Positions 34,330 through 42,448 of a stretch of 64,000 nt of DNA are shown one piece after another. This DNA is from Vibrio agarivorans (GTDB lineage: Bacteria > Pseudomonadota > Gammaproteobacteria > Enterobacterales > Vibrionaceae): assembly GCF_030409635.1 (NCBI RefSeq), contig NZ_JAUFQF010000004.1:2266241-2330240 (forward strand). Reading direction: 5' to 3'. The notes under the pieces were generated by a model. That model saw nothing but the letters and a program-made list of their open reading frames with translations. It did not search any database and had not been told where the DNA came from. Each line of letters starts with the position of its first letter. The stretch's first letter is position 1. A program made the position numbers and the translations under genes.

Positions 34330-35067
34330 GTGGATAAACGACTGGAAAACACTGAAGAAGAAAATGTGGTTGTCATTGAACAGAAAGACAACAAAACACG
34401 GCTGTATATCGTTCTTGCAGTCGTGCTCGGCGCGGCATTGGGTGGCGTGATTGGCTCTTCTAGCACCGCAAACCGCTGGCAGGAAACGTACGATGCATTG
34501 GAAGTTCGTTACCAAGATTTGCTTGATGAGAAAACCGAGCTGGCCACCTCAGTTGAGCGAAGAACTGCGGAACTGGATACCGAAGTTGAAGAAAAGCTCA
34601 ATGAGGAGATGGAAGAACAAATCGCGACGTATGAGAGTGAAATTGCGGATCGTGACCGTAAAATAGCGGCGCTGAATAAGCAAAATGAAACCCTAAGAAC
34701 AGAGCTTTCAGAGAACCAAGAGAGTTTGGCCTCTTCAAACCAAGTTAATGAGCAACTGAATCGCCAAGCGGATATGCAAGTTGTTATGCTCGAACGCTCT
34801 AGAGAGCTATTTCAGCGAGAGCTGACAGTGAAAGCTGAACTTGCAAAACTGGAAGATCAACGCGATGAACTCATCCCTTCCATTGAACGCCTAAAGAAAG
34901 ACTGTGACCTTTTCCTTGAAGGTACGAGCTGGGACGCCAAGTCTGATGCTTGTGATCGCCAAGACGAGGCCAACAGTCGTTTAAGCCAAATCAATCAGAT
35001 GATTCAAGTGCATCGTATGGACTTGGAAGAGATCGAGGCAATAGCGAAAGAGATTGGTGTAAATTAG
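34330..35067 (+). CDS. Membrane-anchored coiled-coil protein of unknown function
   Basis: 245 residues from GTG 34330, with TTGGAG at 34318-34323. A short acidic N-terminus (ENTEEENVVVIEQKDN) is followed by one membrane helix (LYIVLAVVLGAALGGVIGSS, about residues 24-45) and then about 150 residues of charged heptad-like sequence (YDALEVRYQDLLDEKTELAT to RELTVKAELAKLEDQRDEL), strongly predicted coiled coil. CDLFLEGTSWDAKSDACDR near the end carries two Cys that could pair outside the cytoplasm. It is probably periplasmic with an N-terminal anchor. The 52-residue membrane protein upstream is its likely partner. No family recognised. Confidence 0.7.
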   Translation: MDKRLENTEEENVVVIEQKDNKTRLYIVLAVVLGAALGGVIGSSSTANRWQETYDALEVRYQDLLDEKTELATSVERRTAELDTEVEEKLNEEMEEQIATYESEIADRDRKIAALNKQNETLRTELSENQESLASSNQVNEQLNRQADMQVVMLERSRELFQRELTVKAELAKLEDQRDELIPSIERLKKDCDLFLEGTSWDAKSDACDRQDEANSRLSQINQMIQVHRMDLEEIEAIAKEIGVN

Positions 35068-35079
35068 TCAACCTTCACA

Positions 35080-35107
35080 TGAGCAGCCATCGGCTGCTCA
35101 TTTTTTT
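35080..35107 (+). terminator. Terminator of the small-membrane/coiled-coil operon
   Basis: GAGCAGCC and GGCTGCTC, followed by ATTTTTTT, 13 bp past the stop. Confidence 0.9.
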
Positions 35108-35132
35108 ACTTCTTCGTGTCTTAAAGCCCGCT

Positions 35133-35696
35133 ATGACAAGTGAACAGTCTGAAACCATTATCAATCTGATAAAAACCGATAAATTGAGAGCTGAAGCGCT
35201 CCATCATGTGTATTTGCTCCATCTACCTGATTGTTATCTTGCTGCGGGCTTTGTGAGAAATCGAATTTGGGATGCACTTCACGACTACACTAAACCGACC
35301 CCTATGAACGATATTGATGTGATCTATTTCGATAGTAATGAAGTCGATTCACAAGCCTATATGACGTATGAAAAGCAGTTAAAGACTGCAATGCCGCATG
35401 TACATTGGCAAGTAAGAAATCAAGCACGCATGCACCTACGAAATGGTGACTTACCCTATAAGAGTTCTCTGGAGGCAATGAGTCATTGGCCTGAAAAAGA
35501 GACTGCCGTTGGGATTAGGAAAGTATGTGAAGGGCAATATGAGTGTATTGCAGCATTTGATATTGGTTCGTTGCTGGCTGGGTACCTTTCTCACAACCCC
35601 AAGCGTAGTATTGAAATTTTTCAAACACGGGTTGATTCGAAAGGGTGGTTGGAGAAATGGCCCAAGCTAACGGTCATATTTGAGGAAAGCGAATAA
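35133..35696 (+). CDS. Nucleotidyltransferase-like protein (PF06042/DUF925 type)
   Basis: 187 residues from ATG 35133; the frame opens at 35079 but that stretch overlaps the preceding terminator. CYLAAGFVRNRIWDALHDY and NDIDVIYFD form the GxxRN...DxD pattern of this nucleotidyltransferase-fold family; the paired Asp residues would bind metal. Family members are uncharacterised, and no partner antitoxin or RNA target can be inferred. It ends within a bidirectional terminator shared with the convergent xds gene. Confidence 0.75.
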   Translation: MTSEQSETIINLIKTDKLRAEALHHVYLLHLPDCYLAAGFVRNRIWDALHDYTKPTPMNDIDVIYFDSNEVDSQAYMTYEKQLKTAMPHVHWQVRNQARMHLRNGDLPYKSSLEAMSHWPEKETAVGIRKVCEGQYECIAAFDIGSLLAGYLSHNPKRSIEIFQTRVDSKGWLEKWPKLTVIFEESE

Positions 35697-35723
35697 ATAA
35701 GCGAGCTCAATGCTCGCTTATTT
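35695..35723. terminator. Bidirectional terminator
   Basis: AAATAAGCGAG (35695-35705) pairs perfectly with CTCGCTTATTT (35713-35723); it overlaps the last bases of the nucleotidyltransferase-like gene and lies 18 bp past the stop codon of xds. Confidence 0.85.
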
Positions 35724-35740
35724 GATGATGGATGAAATAT

Positions 35741-38245
35741 CTATTTCTTACTGAACTTAAATGTCACGATAGCAGGATCGTGATCCGAAGAACGGTAAGC
35801 ATCCCCATACTTCGGCAAGTCGCCACTGTATTTGCTGGAATATTCAAACAGCGTCGACTCTACTGCGTTGATTGGCCACACTTGAGCGTCAATAACGAAC
35901 TTCTCCAACTGTTTGTCTACTAGCACGTAATCAAGAGTGCCAACTGTATCGTTATAAGAGTAGCTATAGGAGTGTGGCTTGAGCGATTCTACAATATCGA
36001 TGTAACCGTACGACTTTTTGATTAGAGCGCCGTCGTCTCCGTGAAGCGGCTGACCTGTTGTTTCATCGCCACCGATATAGGTATTGCGAGCGGCAAAGGT
36101 TTCGTAGCCTTTTGGTGCAGACTTACGGTCGGTGAGCACTAGCATCGGGTCTTCAAGCCCATAGCTATTCAAATCCCCCATGACGATTTTGTAGCCTTTC
36201 ATATCGCCTAGTGTCTCAGCGAGGTGATAAGCGGCGGAGACTCTGAATCGTTCACAGCTTCCTTGTAGATCCGGGTCGCTTGGTTGGTTTCCTTGTTCAT
36301 CTTCCCAACATGTTGAGCCTTTCGACTTAAAGTGGTTGGTGGAGACAATCAATGGTTTCTTGGCACCTTTAATTTTAAATGTGGCAGTGAAAGCATCGCG
36401 TTGATAAGAGCGTTTGTAGCTGCCATCTTCCAACAATACATGCTGTTGCGGCATCTCAATCACATCAATAGCTTTAACTTTCGCGGCCTTTTTACGATAG
36501 ATGATCTTATTCGTGATGGCGTCCGTGCCGACATAGCCTTCGCCATCGATCTTCTTCGGCTTTGCAATGCGGTACTGTTTTTTCTTCGGCAGTTGAGAAT
36601 TGAGTGCGTTGACCAGCGTATCGATCGCTGATTGCTCATCAAAACCGTTATTTTCAATCTCAATCAGGCCAACAATGTCGGCATCTAGAGCGACTAAAGC
36701 AGAAACGATTTTATCTAACTGTCTTTGGTACTCTTCATACGTTTCAGCGCCGCGATTTTGATTGAGAGGGTTGTCACGACCACCAAATGGTGAAGTGAAG
36801 AAATTCTCTACATTGAAACTGGCAACGCTCAAGTCTCCCGATACGACATCAGGTTGAGTAGGGCGAAGTGATTGAGAATGGTCAAATGCTTGCGCTCCAT
36901 CAGGCTCAAGAACATAGAGACGATACTCGTTGTATGAATAGCCAATAACCCCAGTAAGACCTTGAGAAGACAGACTTGCGCCAACGCGAATATAGTCATC
37001 AGTTGTGCCAGTACCATTGTCTTGAGCAAAGTTCTCATACCAAGGAACAACGCCATCAGATGCTTTGACTGGGGATTCTACGAATAGACGACGACCTTGA
37101 TTGAGTTCATCTTGCTCGATTGCGCCTTCAGACAGTGGTGCATTAAATTGATTCGGGTGGTAGTTAACGGTTTGGTAGCTTAGCACCATGTTGTTGCGAT
37201 AAGCGCTGTAGTCGAAACCAAATGTGCGTGTCACTCGCATGTCGGTTTGATCATTAACACGCACAAGCATACCTTCGTAACGCTCAAGAGTTTGCTCAAA
37301 GTTTAAGTCGCTAGGAATGGTTTCTATTGTTGTTGGGGTAATGGTAACGCCTTTGACATCCGTCGCTTTAACACTTACAGCGTTCAGTTGTGTCCAGTAA
37401 TAGTGCTCATAGACTTTACCGACAACCGTGACTTCATCACCGGTTTCTAAACCAGCAGGCTGAGCATTAACAAAGATGCCGTCAGAGGTTTTCGGATTAC
37501 CATCACCGAACTGATCTTGCATGAAGAAGCCGACTAGCAGGTCGTTTCCGAGCTTTTGCTCTTGGACATGAGTAACTATGCCGGTCACTGCAAAATAGTC
37601 TTCTGATTCGTAGATGCCGTTGCTTGGATCTGTGTATGGCGACCAAGCCCCTTCGCCTTGTAGCTCCATTATGGTGGCAGGAATACCTTCAACAGGTGGA
37701 GGCGTTGTGCCTTCTTGGTCTAGATAACCTAAGTCGCTCCAATCATTGGTGCTTCTCACTTCCCATTGATTGATATCCCAACTTGTATTCGGGGTGTAGT
37801 TGCGACGAACGAGAGTGATGTCTTTGTTGAAGTTCTCTCGATCATTAAACTCTGGGTCTGGCCCAACCATATCGATGGTGTTGCCGTTGTATGTGAGACG
37901 GATTGGGTCATCACCGTTGAAGTTAGCGATGGTGTTGTTGATGTCATCTAAGCGGCTTAAAAAGTCACTGTCGTTATTGGTGTTACCGTTGCCAACGACG
38001 TATGTTTCATACGGTGCGAGAGTGATGCCGTCCAGCGAGTAATCACCGGTCCAGTTTCCACTGAAATTAACGTTTAGTTGCAGTTGATAGCCATTCAGCG
38101 TAACGGCAGAGTCACCAACATTACCGATTTCGATGGCTTTGTGATAGCCGGTGCCTTCTACGACCTCGGAAATGATGATATCGGAATGGGCATAGCTAGA
38201 CATAATAAATATGCCAGCTGCGGTCATTATGGTTTGCTTAATCAT
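35741..38245 (-). CDS. xds: Secreted extracellular nuclease, Xds/ExeM type
   Basis: 834 residues with a signal peptide (MIKQTIMTAAGIFIMSSYAHS). Domain order: lamin-tail domain (about 22-165; IIISEVVEGTGYHKAIEIGN, GDYSLDGITLAPYETYVVG), OB-fold-like segment (about 205-310; FAVTGIVTHVQEQKLGNDLL), and a C-terminal endonuclease/exonuclease/phosphatase domain (about 470-834). The last has SVASFNVENFF, DADIVGLIEIENNG, VSTNHFKSKG, KIVMGDLNSYG, TLDYVLVDK and the catalytic RSSDHDPAIVTF. Homologues in V. cholerae and Shewanella degrade extracellular DNA for phosphate and biofilm control. No GlyGly-CTERM or other sorting tail is present. AGGG lies before the ATG. It is divergent from a 5'-nucleotidase lipoprotein gene. 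Confidence 0.92.
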   Translation of the reverse strand: MIKQTIMTAAGIFIMSSYAHSDIIISEVVEGTGYHKAIEIGNVGDSAVTLNGYQLQLNVNFSGNWTGDYSLDGITLAPYETYVVGNGNTNNDSDFLSRLDDINNTIANFNGDDPIRLTYNGNTIDMVGPDPEFNDRENFNKDITLVRRNYTPNTSWDINQWEVRSTNDWSDLGYLDQEGTTPPPVEGIPATIMELQGEGAWSPYTDPSNGIYESEDYFAVTGIVTHVQEQKLGNDLLVGFFMQDQFGDGNPKTSDGIFVNAQPAGLETGDEVTVVGKVYEHYYWTQLNAVSVKATDVKGVTITPTTIETIPSDLNFEQTLERYEGMLVRVNDQTDMRVTRTFGFDYSAYRNNMVLSYQTVNYHPNQFNAPLSEGAIEQDELNQGRRLFVESPVKASDGVVPWYENFAQDNGTGTTDDYIRVGASLSSQGLTGVIGYSYNEYRLYVLEPDGAQAFDHSQSLRPTQPDVVSGDLSVASFNVENFFTSPFGGRDNPLNQNRGAETYEEYQRQLDKIVSALVALDADIVGLIEIENNGFDEQSAIDTLVNALNSQLPKKKQYRIAKPKKIDGEGYVGTDAITNKIIYRKKAAKVKAIDVIEMPQQHVLLEDGSYKRSYQRDAFTATFKIKGAKKPLIVSTNHFKSKGSTCWEDEQGNQPSDPDLQGSCERFRVSAAYHLAETLGDMKGYKIVMGDLNSYGLEDPMLVLTDRKSAPKGYETFAARNTYIGGDETTGQPLHGDDGALIKKSYGYIDIVESLKPHSYSYSYNDTVGTLDYVLVDKQLEKFVIDAQVWPINAVESTLFEYSSKYSGDLPKYGDAYRSSDHDPAIVTFKFSKK

Positions 38246-38583
38246 GATATCCCTATTGATTGTTTTGTAGTTAATTTGTGTGTTAATTAAACAATAAGTA
38301 TCATGTTTTATGTGACGAAAATATGGTGAACACTTAGCTATTTATGAAGCAGGATCTTAAAATAAGAAATAGATAGTAATTGTAATGGATTACATCGGGA
38401 AAAGTTTATGAAGGTGTTTGTTACACTATTGAAGTTACGACTGATACCAATTTAAAATCAGCATCAGAGAGTTATGGCATTGAATGTTTAATAATAATTT
38501 ATTTTTCAGTTAACAAAAGTGTAACGGAATTAGGCTTAAGCTTTCTAGTCAAATCAATACAGACCACTTATAACAGGTATAAT
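38246..38583. other. Divergent promoter region between the nuclease and nucleotidase genes
   Basis: 338 AT-rich bases. TATAAT lies at about 38577, next to the nucleotidase start. I looked for Pho boxes (paired CTGTCAT-like repeats) and saw none convincing. No gene or strong repeat. Confidence 0.4.
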
Positions 38584-40593
38584 ATGAAAAAATCGCTTTT
38601 AGTTACGGCAGTAGCACTTGGTTTAGCTGGATGTAATAGTAGTTCGGATCCAGTATATATTGCTCCGAATGAGACTTTTGATATCTCGATAGCTCACATA
38701 AATGACACTCATTCATCATTTGATGAAGTAAAATCAAGTTTTACAAACGATTACCTGCTTCAAGGTAAGCCTGTATATACGTCATTTGGTGGCCACCCAA
38801 GATTGCTGTCTGCTGCGAATCAATATCGTGAGCAAGCAGAGCGTGAAGATGTAAGCATGTTGTTTCTTCATGGCGGGGATGCGTGGCAGGGTAGCGCGTA
38901 CTTCAAACTAAATAAAGGCCAAATGAATGCCGATATTTTAAGCCGTATGGGCTTGGATGCGATGGCAATGGGTAACCATGAATTTGATTTAGACAATGAG
39001 ACGTTAGCGAGTTTTCTAAATACAATCAATTTCCCAGTGCTTGGTGCTAATATGGATGTAAGTTCTGACGAGCATTTAAATAGTGCGAACAACTTACACC
39101 CATACGTACTATTTTCATTTGATGGCAATAATAAAGAACGTGTATCAATTAATAACCTTCCATCAAATAAACATGTTGTTGCTGTAATTGGTGTTGTTCT
39201 TGAAGATATGCCTTCTATTTCTCCAGAAGTCGGTGATGTTACTTTCTTAGAAGAAGTCGCTACGACTCAGAAAATAGTTGATGATCTAAAAGCTAAGGGC
39301 ATTAACAAAATTGTACTACTCACGCACCTAGGATTGGCTCGTGATATTAATATTGCTGAAAATGTTAATGGCGTCGATGTTATTGTAGGTGGACATTCTC
39401 ATACCTTAATGGGTGACTTTACTGAGCTAGGCTGGGAAAAAGAAGCGGACTATGCCCAGTTGGTTAACAACCCAGACGGTGGAATAACCTGTATTGTTCA
39501 GGCTGGAGAAAAAGCACAAGCGATTGGACATGCAAATGTTCAGTTTGACGAGAGTGGAAACATCGCTTCTTGTGATGGTGGAAATACGCTACTTAGCTCT
39601 GACAAATTCTATAGTGACAACCTTCGTGAAGAAGGGCTAGAGCAAGGCGACGAATACGCGGTTAAAGGTTTTGTTGCTGAGCATGACTTCATTGAAATTA
39701 CTGTTGAAGAAGCCGAATTGCGCAGCCACATTGATAAGGTATACAAACCAGAACTTGAGGAAGCGTATGGTGATGTCATCACTTATGTACCAGAGGAACT
39801 TGTGCACGAGCGTCGCCCTAATGATGGTGTTACAGATGAACATGGTTCACAAGTCGCACCAATGGTTGGCGAGGGTTGGTTATACTGGGCAAATCAGCAA
39901 GAAGTACTTGCCGCAACCGGCTTTGAAACGGTTGATATTGCGCTGGTTGGTGCTGGTGGTGTTCGTAACTCATTAGAACAAGGTGATTTACGTGAAGGGC
40001 ATATCTCTCTAGAGCTGCTCCCATTTTCTAACTATTTGTCTGTCTTAGAGCTCACCGGAGCTCAGATACGCCAATTAATCGAAGAAACGGTGACTACGAG
40101 CTTGAAGGATACTGAGCACATGGGTAAATTCCCATATGTTGCAGGTATGCGTTATACATTTGATGAAACTGTAGCTCAAACATCGGGTGAGCTAAGTGTT
40201 TTCCAAGTTCAGATGGAAGGCCTAGATGGCGATATTGAATGGATTGATATTAAAGATAATTCTACCTATGTTGTTACAACCACAAATTATAACGCAAATG
40301 GTAACGATAGTTGGGATGCACTATTTGATGCTCAAGAAGGTGGTGTGACACGCTTTGACGTTGTTGTTGATGGTGATAGCGTTAAAGCTTTTGAAGTAGA
40401 GCGAGTAGAAAAGTCGGGTGACAGTATTACAGCAATTTACGCGAATGGCATGGCACCAGATTGTAGTGATGAGTCTACTTTGACCTGTAATACCGACGCA
40501 CTAGCGGTTATTGAGTACTTTGATACTGAGAAAGATATATTAGAACCACAGGTGATTCCAACAGTAACGTTGAATCTCCTTGAACGTGATTAA
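38584..40593 (+). CDS. 5'-nucleotidase / bifunctional metallophosphatase lipoprotein (UshA-like)
   Basis: 669 residues. Lipoprotein signal MKKSLLVTAVALGLAGC with the lipid attached to Cys17. The N-terminal metallophosphatase domain has all dimetal motifs: NDTH (40-43), GGDAWQG (97-103), GNHEFD (130-135), LLTHLG and GGHSH. The C-terminal 5'-nucleotidase domain (about 365-600) carries GAGGVRNSLEQGDL and ELLPFSNYLSVLELTGAQIRQ, the substrate-stacking region with FDAQEGG near the end. It would hydrolyse 5'-nucleotides at the cell surface or in the periplasm, releasing nucleosides and phosphate. Divergent from the secreted nuclease, it supplies the next step. AACAGGTATA precedes the ATG. Confidence 0.9.
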   Translation: MKKSLLVTAVALGLAGCNSSSDPVYIAPNETFDISIAHINDTHSSFDEVKSSFTNDYLLQGKPVYTSFGGHPRLLSAANQYREQAEREDVSMLFLHGGDAWQGSAYFKLNKGQMNADILSRMGLDAMAMGNHEFDLDNETLASFLNTINFPVLGANMDVSSDEHLNSANNLHPYVLFSFDGNNKERVSINNLPSNKHVVAVIGVVLEDMPSISPEVGDVTFLEEVATTQKIVDDLKAKGINKIVLLTHLGLARDINIAENVNGVDVIVGGHSHTLMGDFTELGWEKEADYAQLVNNPDGGITCIVQAGEKAQAIGHANVQFDESGNIASCDGGNTLLSSDKFYSDNLREEGLEQGDEYAVKGFVAEHDFIEITVEEAELRSHIDKVYKPELEEAYGDVITYVPEELVHERRPNDGVTDEHGSQVAPMVGEGWLYWANQQEVLAATGFETVDIALVGAGGVRNSLEQGDLREGHISLELLPFSNYLSVLELTGAQIRQLIEETVTTSLKDTEHMGKFPYVAGMRYTFDETVAQTSGELSVFQVQMEGLDGDIEWIDIKDNSTYVVTTTNYNANGNDSWDALFDAQEGGVTRFDVVVDGDSVKAFEVERVEKSGDSITAIYANGMAPDCSDESTLTCNTDALAVIEYFDTEKDILEPQVIPTVTLNLLERD

Positions 40594-40620
40594 CCCTCAT
40601 ATAATCAATTAACTATATAC

Positions 40621-40647
40621 AGGCGAGCAGAGATGCTCGCTTTTTTT
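40621..40647 (+). terminator. Terminator of the nucleotidase gene
   Basis: GCGAGCA and TGCTCGC with a loop of four bases, followed by seven T. Confidence 0.85.
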
Positions 40648-40752
40648 ATAGATTTAATCATGGTTGGGAGAAAGATTAGTACTTACGCGGTATTGAACTT
40701 GGCTAATGTCTAGTGCGATAGTTTGCATATCCAATCAACTCAAGGAGTGAGT

Positions 40753-41385
40753 ATGAATATTGAAACATGGTTACTGTATCTATTGGCAGTTTTGATTCTG
40801 ACGGCTTCACCAGGGCCAAGCTCTCTATTATGTATGACCCGCGGTGTAACAGGGGGAATGCGGATTGGCCTAGCCACCGCGCTAGGTAGCTTAACGGCGA
40901 TCACTTGCATCTTAACGCTTTCGTTCACCGGGCTTGGATTGGTGATTGCTTCTTCTGAATGGATATTCAACGTAATTAAATGGATGGGCGCTGCTTATCT
41001 GGTGTATCTGGGATTTAAGTCGCTACTTAGCAAGCAAGAGACTTTTGTGCAGCAAGAGCCGACGCTGCAAGAGCCAAAACAGCCTTATTTGAAACACTAT
41101 ATGAGCGGATTTATTGTGGGTGCGAGCAACCCCAAAGCGATTCTGTTTTTTACAGCACTCTTTCCTCAATTTATTGAAACACAGCATTCATTATTGAGTC
41201 AGTACGTAATTTTCACGTTAACTTTTATGGTGATGGAGCTGTCTTGGTTGATGATCTATGCCTATATGGGAGCGAAATCGTCTCATTGGATTTTTGCTCA
41301 GGGTAGGGCGAAACTGTTCAATCGCCTTACAGGGGGCATATTTATCGGTGCAGGTGCATTGCTATCAACCGCATCTCGCGCGTAA
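40753..41385 (+). CDS. LysE/RhtB-family exporter
   Basis: 210 residues from ATG 40753, preceded by AAGGAGTGAGT. Six membrane segments; TASPGPSSLLCMTRGVTGG, GAAYLVYLGFKSLLS and GFIVGASNPKAILFFTALFPQF are the family blocks. The substrate is unknown. It is one of three paralogues in the window and not close to the others in sequence. No regulator gene is adjacent; the DJ-1-like gene 400 bp downstream is separate. Confidence 0.87.
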   Translation: MNIETWLLYLLAVLILTASPGPSSLLCMTRGVTGGMRIGLATALGSLTAITCILTLSFTGLGLVIASSEWIFNVIKWMGAAYLVYLGFKSLLSKQETFVQQEPTLQEPKQPYLKHYMSGFIVGASNPKAILFFTALFPQFIETQHSLLSQYVIFTLTFMVMELSWLMIYAYMGAKSSHWIFAQGRAKLFNRLTGGIFIGAGALLSTASRA

Positions 41386-41444
41386 AAGGGTGATCTAGTT
41401 AACGAATATGCCAAATAGTGTGAGCTGTCTCGTTTTAATTTTAA

Positions 41445-41465
41445 TTATGACACTTGGTGTCATAA
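41445..41465. promoter_or_regulatory. Perfect 9-bp palindrome (operator-like)
   Basis: TTATGACAC, TTG, GTGTCATAA. It lies 60 bp after the LysE-type gene and 91 bp before a small ORF. The symmetry and lack of a T-run suit a dimeric regulator's operator, though a short terminator is possible. Confidence 0.5.
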
Positions 41466-41555
41466 AAATTTAATCTTCTTATGTATTGAGAACTTACGCA
41501 AAATTCATCATAGTGTAATTGAAGCGTAACAATAACAATATCTGAGGAGATGCCT

Positions 41556-41657
41556 ATGCAACACCAAGAAATGATCCAACATTCAAACCTAGGAGTTATC
41601 AGCCGCACATGTCTATTTTCACTAGTGGCTATCTTTAGTACCTTTATGTTCATCTAG
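41556..41657 (+). CDS. Possible 33-residue membrane peptide
   Basis: ATG 41556 has an excellent ribosome binding site (GAGGAGATGCCT). The peptide is MQHQEMIQHSNLGVISRTCL followed by a hydrophobic tail FSLVAIFSTFMFI, so it could insert in the membrane. A palindrome lies upstream and a hairpin follows the stop, giving a complete small transcription unit. No family recognised; could be a short regulatory or toxin-like peptide or a leader, but that is speculation. Confidence 0.5.
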   Translation: MQHQEMIQHSNLGVISRTCLFSLVAIFSTFMFI

Positions 41658-41669
41658 TGATTCGTTATT

Positions 41670-41703
41670 GGGGGATCGCCTTTCACAAGGCATTCCTCTC
41701 CCC
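41670..41703 (+). terminator. Possible terminator after the small ORF
   Basis: Inner GCCTT/AAGGC stem (41678-41682 and 41687-41691) within an outer GGGG/CCCC pair. The T content after it is low, so termination is uncertain. Confidence 0.35.
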
Positions 41704-41794
41704 TTCAGTCATTTATCCTATTCTCAGTTTTCATTCTTTCTTCATCGAGTTATCCGTGCCAATCTAGTCTGCACCAAACAGTCTTGGAGCGACG

Positions 41795-42391
41795 ATGCTT
41801 TATCACATTGGAATATTTATCTACCCTGAAGCGGAAGTGCTCGATTTTGCAGGGCCATTCGAAGTTTTCAGTACGGCTAATCGCATAGGCTCTCTGAATT
41901 GGAAAATTCACTTAATTTCTGAACAAGGCGGTCTTGTACAAGCAAGAGGTAATTTTCCTGTTCAAAGCCATTACTCGCTTGATGACCATCCAAAGCTCGA
42001 TTTATTAATTGTTGTGGGTGGTGTTCATAGTAAACAGTATCGAAATCCACGTGTTGCACACTGGCTTAAACAACAAGATCAGTTTACGGATAGAACCTGT
42101 TCTGTTTGTACTGGCGTATTTTTTCTCGCTAATGCGGGATTACTGGTTGGGCGTAAAGTCACAACACACTGGGAAGACCAAGCAGATTTACAATGTACAT
42201 ATCCAGATTTGACCGTGACTGAACGTAAGCGATTTATCGTAGACGGAAAATACGTCACTTCTGGGGGGATTTCGGCTGGCATCGATATGTCGTTGGCCTT
42301 GGTTGCCGAAATGGCAGGCGAGGAGTTAGCGAATAAAACAGCGCACCAAATGGAATACGTTTGGGGTGGAATGACACTCATCGATTATTAG
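41795..42391 (+). CDS. DJ-1/PfpI superfamily protein (isonitrile hydratase-like)
   Basis: 198 residues. The nucleophile Cys lies in the elbow SVCTGVFFLANAGLL; acidic partner candidates are in PEAEVLDFAGPFEVF near the N-terminus. TTHWEDQADL and GGISAGIDMSLALVAEMAG complete the isonitrile hydratase/GlxA-N type. Such proteins may hydrate isonitriles, act as glyoxalases or chaperones; the sequence does not settle it. There is no C-terminal AraC domain, unlike GlxA regulators. It is convergent with the EF-G-like gene. Confidence 0.82.
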   Translation: MLYHIGIFIYPEAEVLDFAGPFEVFSTANRIGSLNWKIHLISEQGGLVQARGNFPVQSHYSLDDHPKLDLLIVVGGVHSKQYRNPRVAHWLKQQDQFTDRTCSVCTGVFFLANAGLLVGRKVTTHWEDQADLQCTYPDLTVTERKRFIVDGKYVTSGGISAGIDMSLALVAEMAGEELANKTAHQMEYVWGGMTLIDY

Positions 42392-42448
42392 AAAGAGCCA
42401 AACATAAATGCTTGGCCCATACTAAGTGCGATGAGTTATTAAGCCGTA

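Noticed and set aside
14833..38447. Shared short sequence CTGATACCAA at about 14836 and 38439
   Set aside because: Only ten bases in common, without flanking similarity or symmetry; could be chance or relic.
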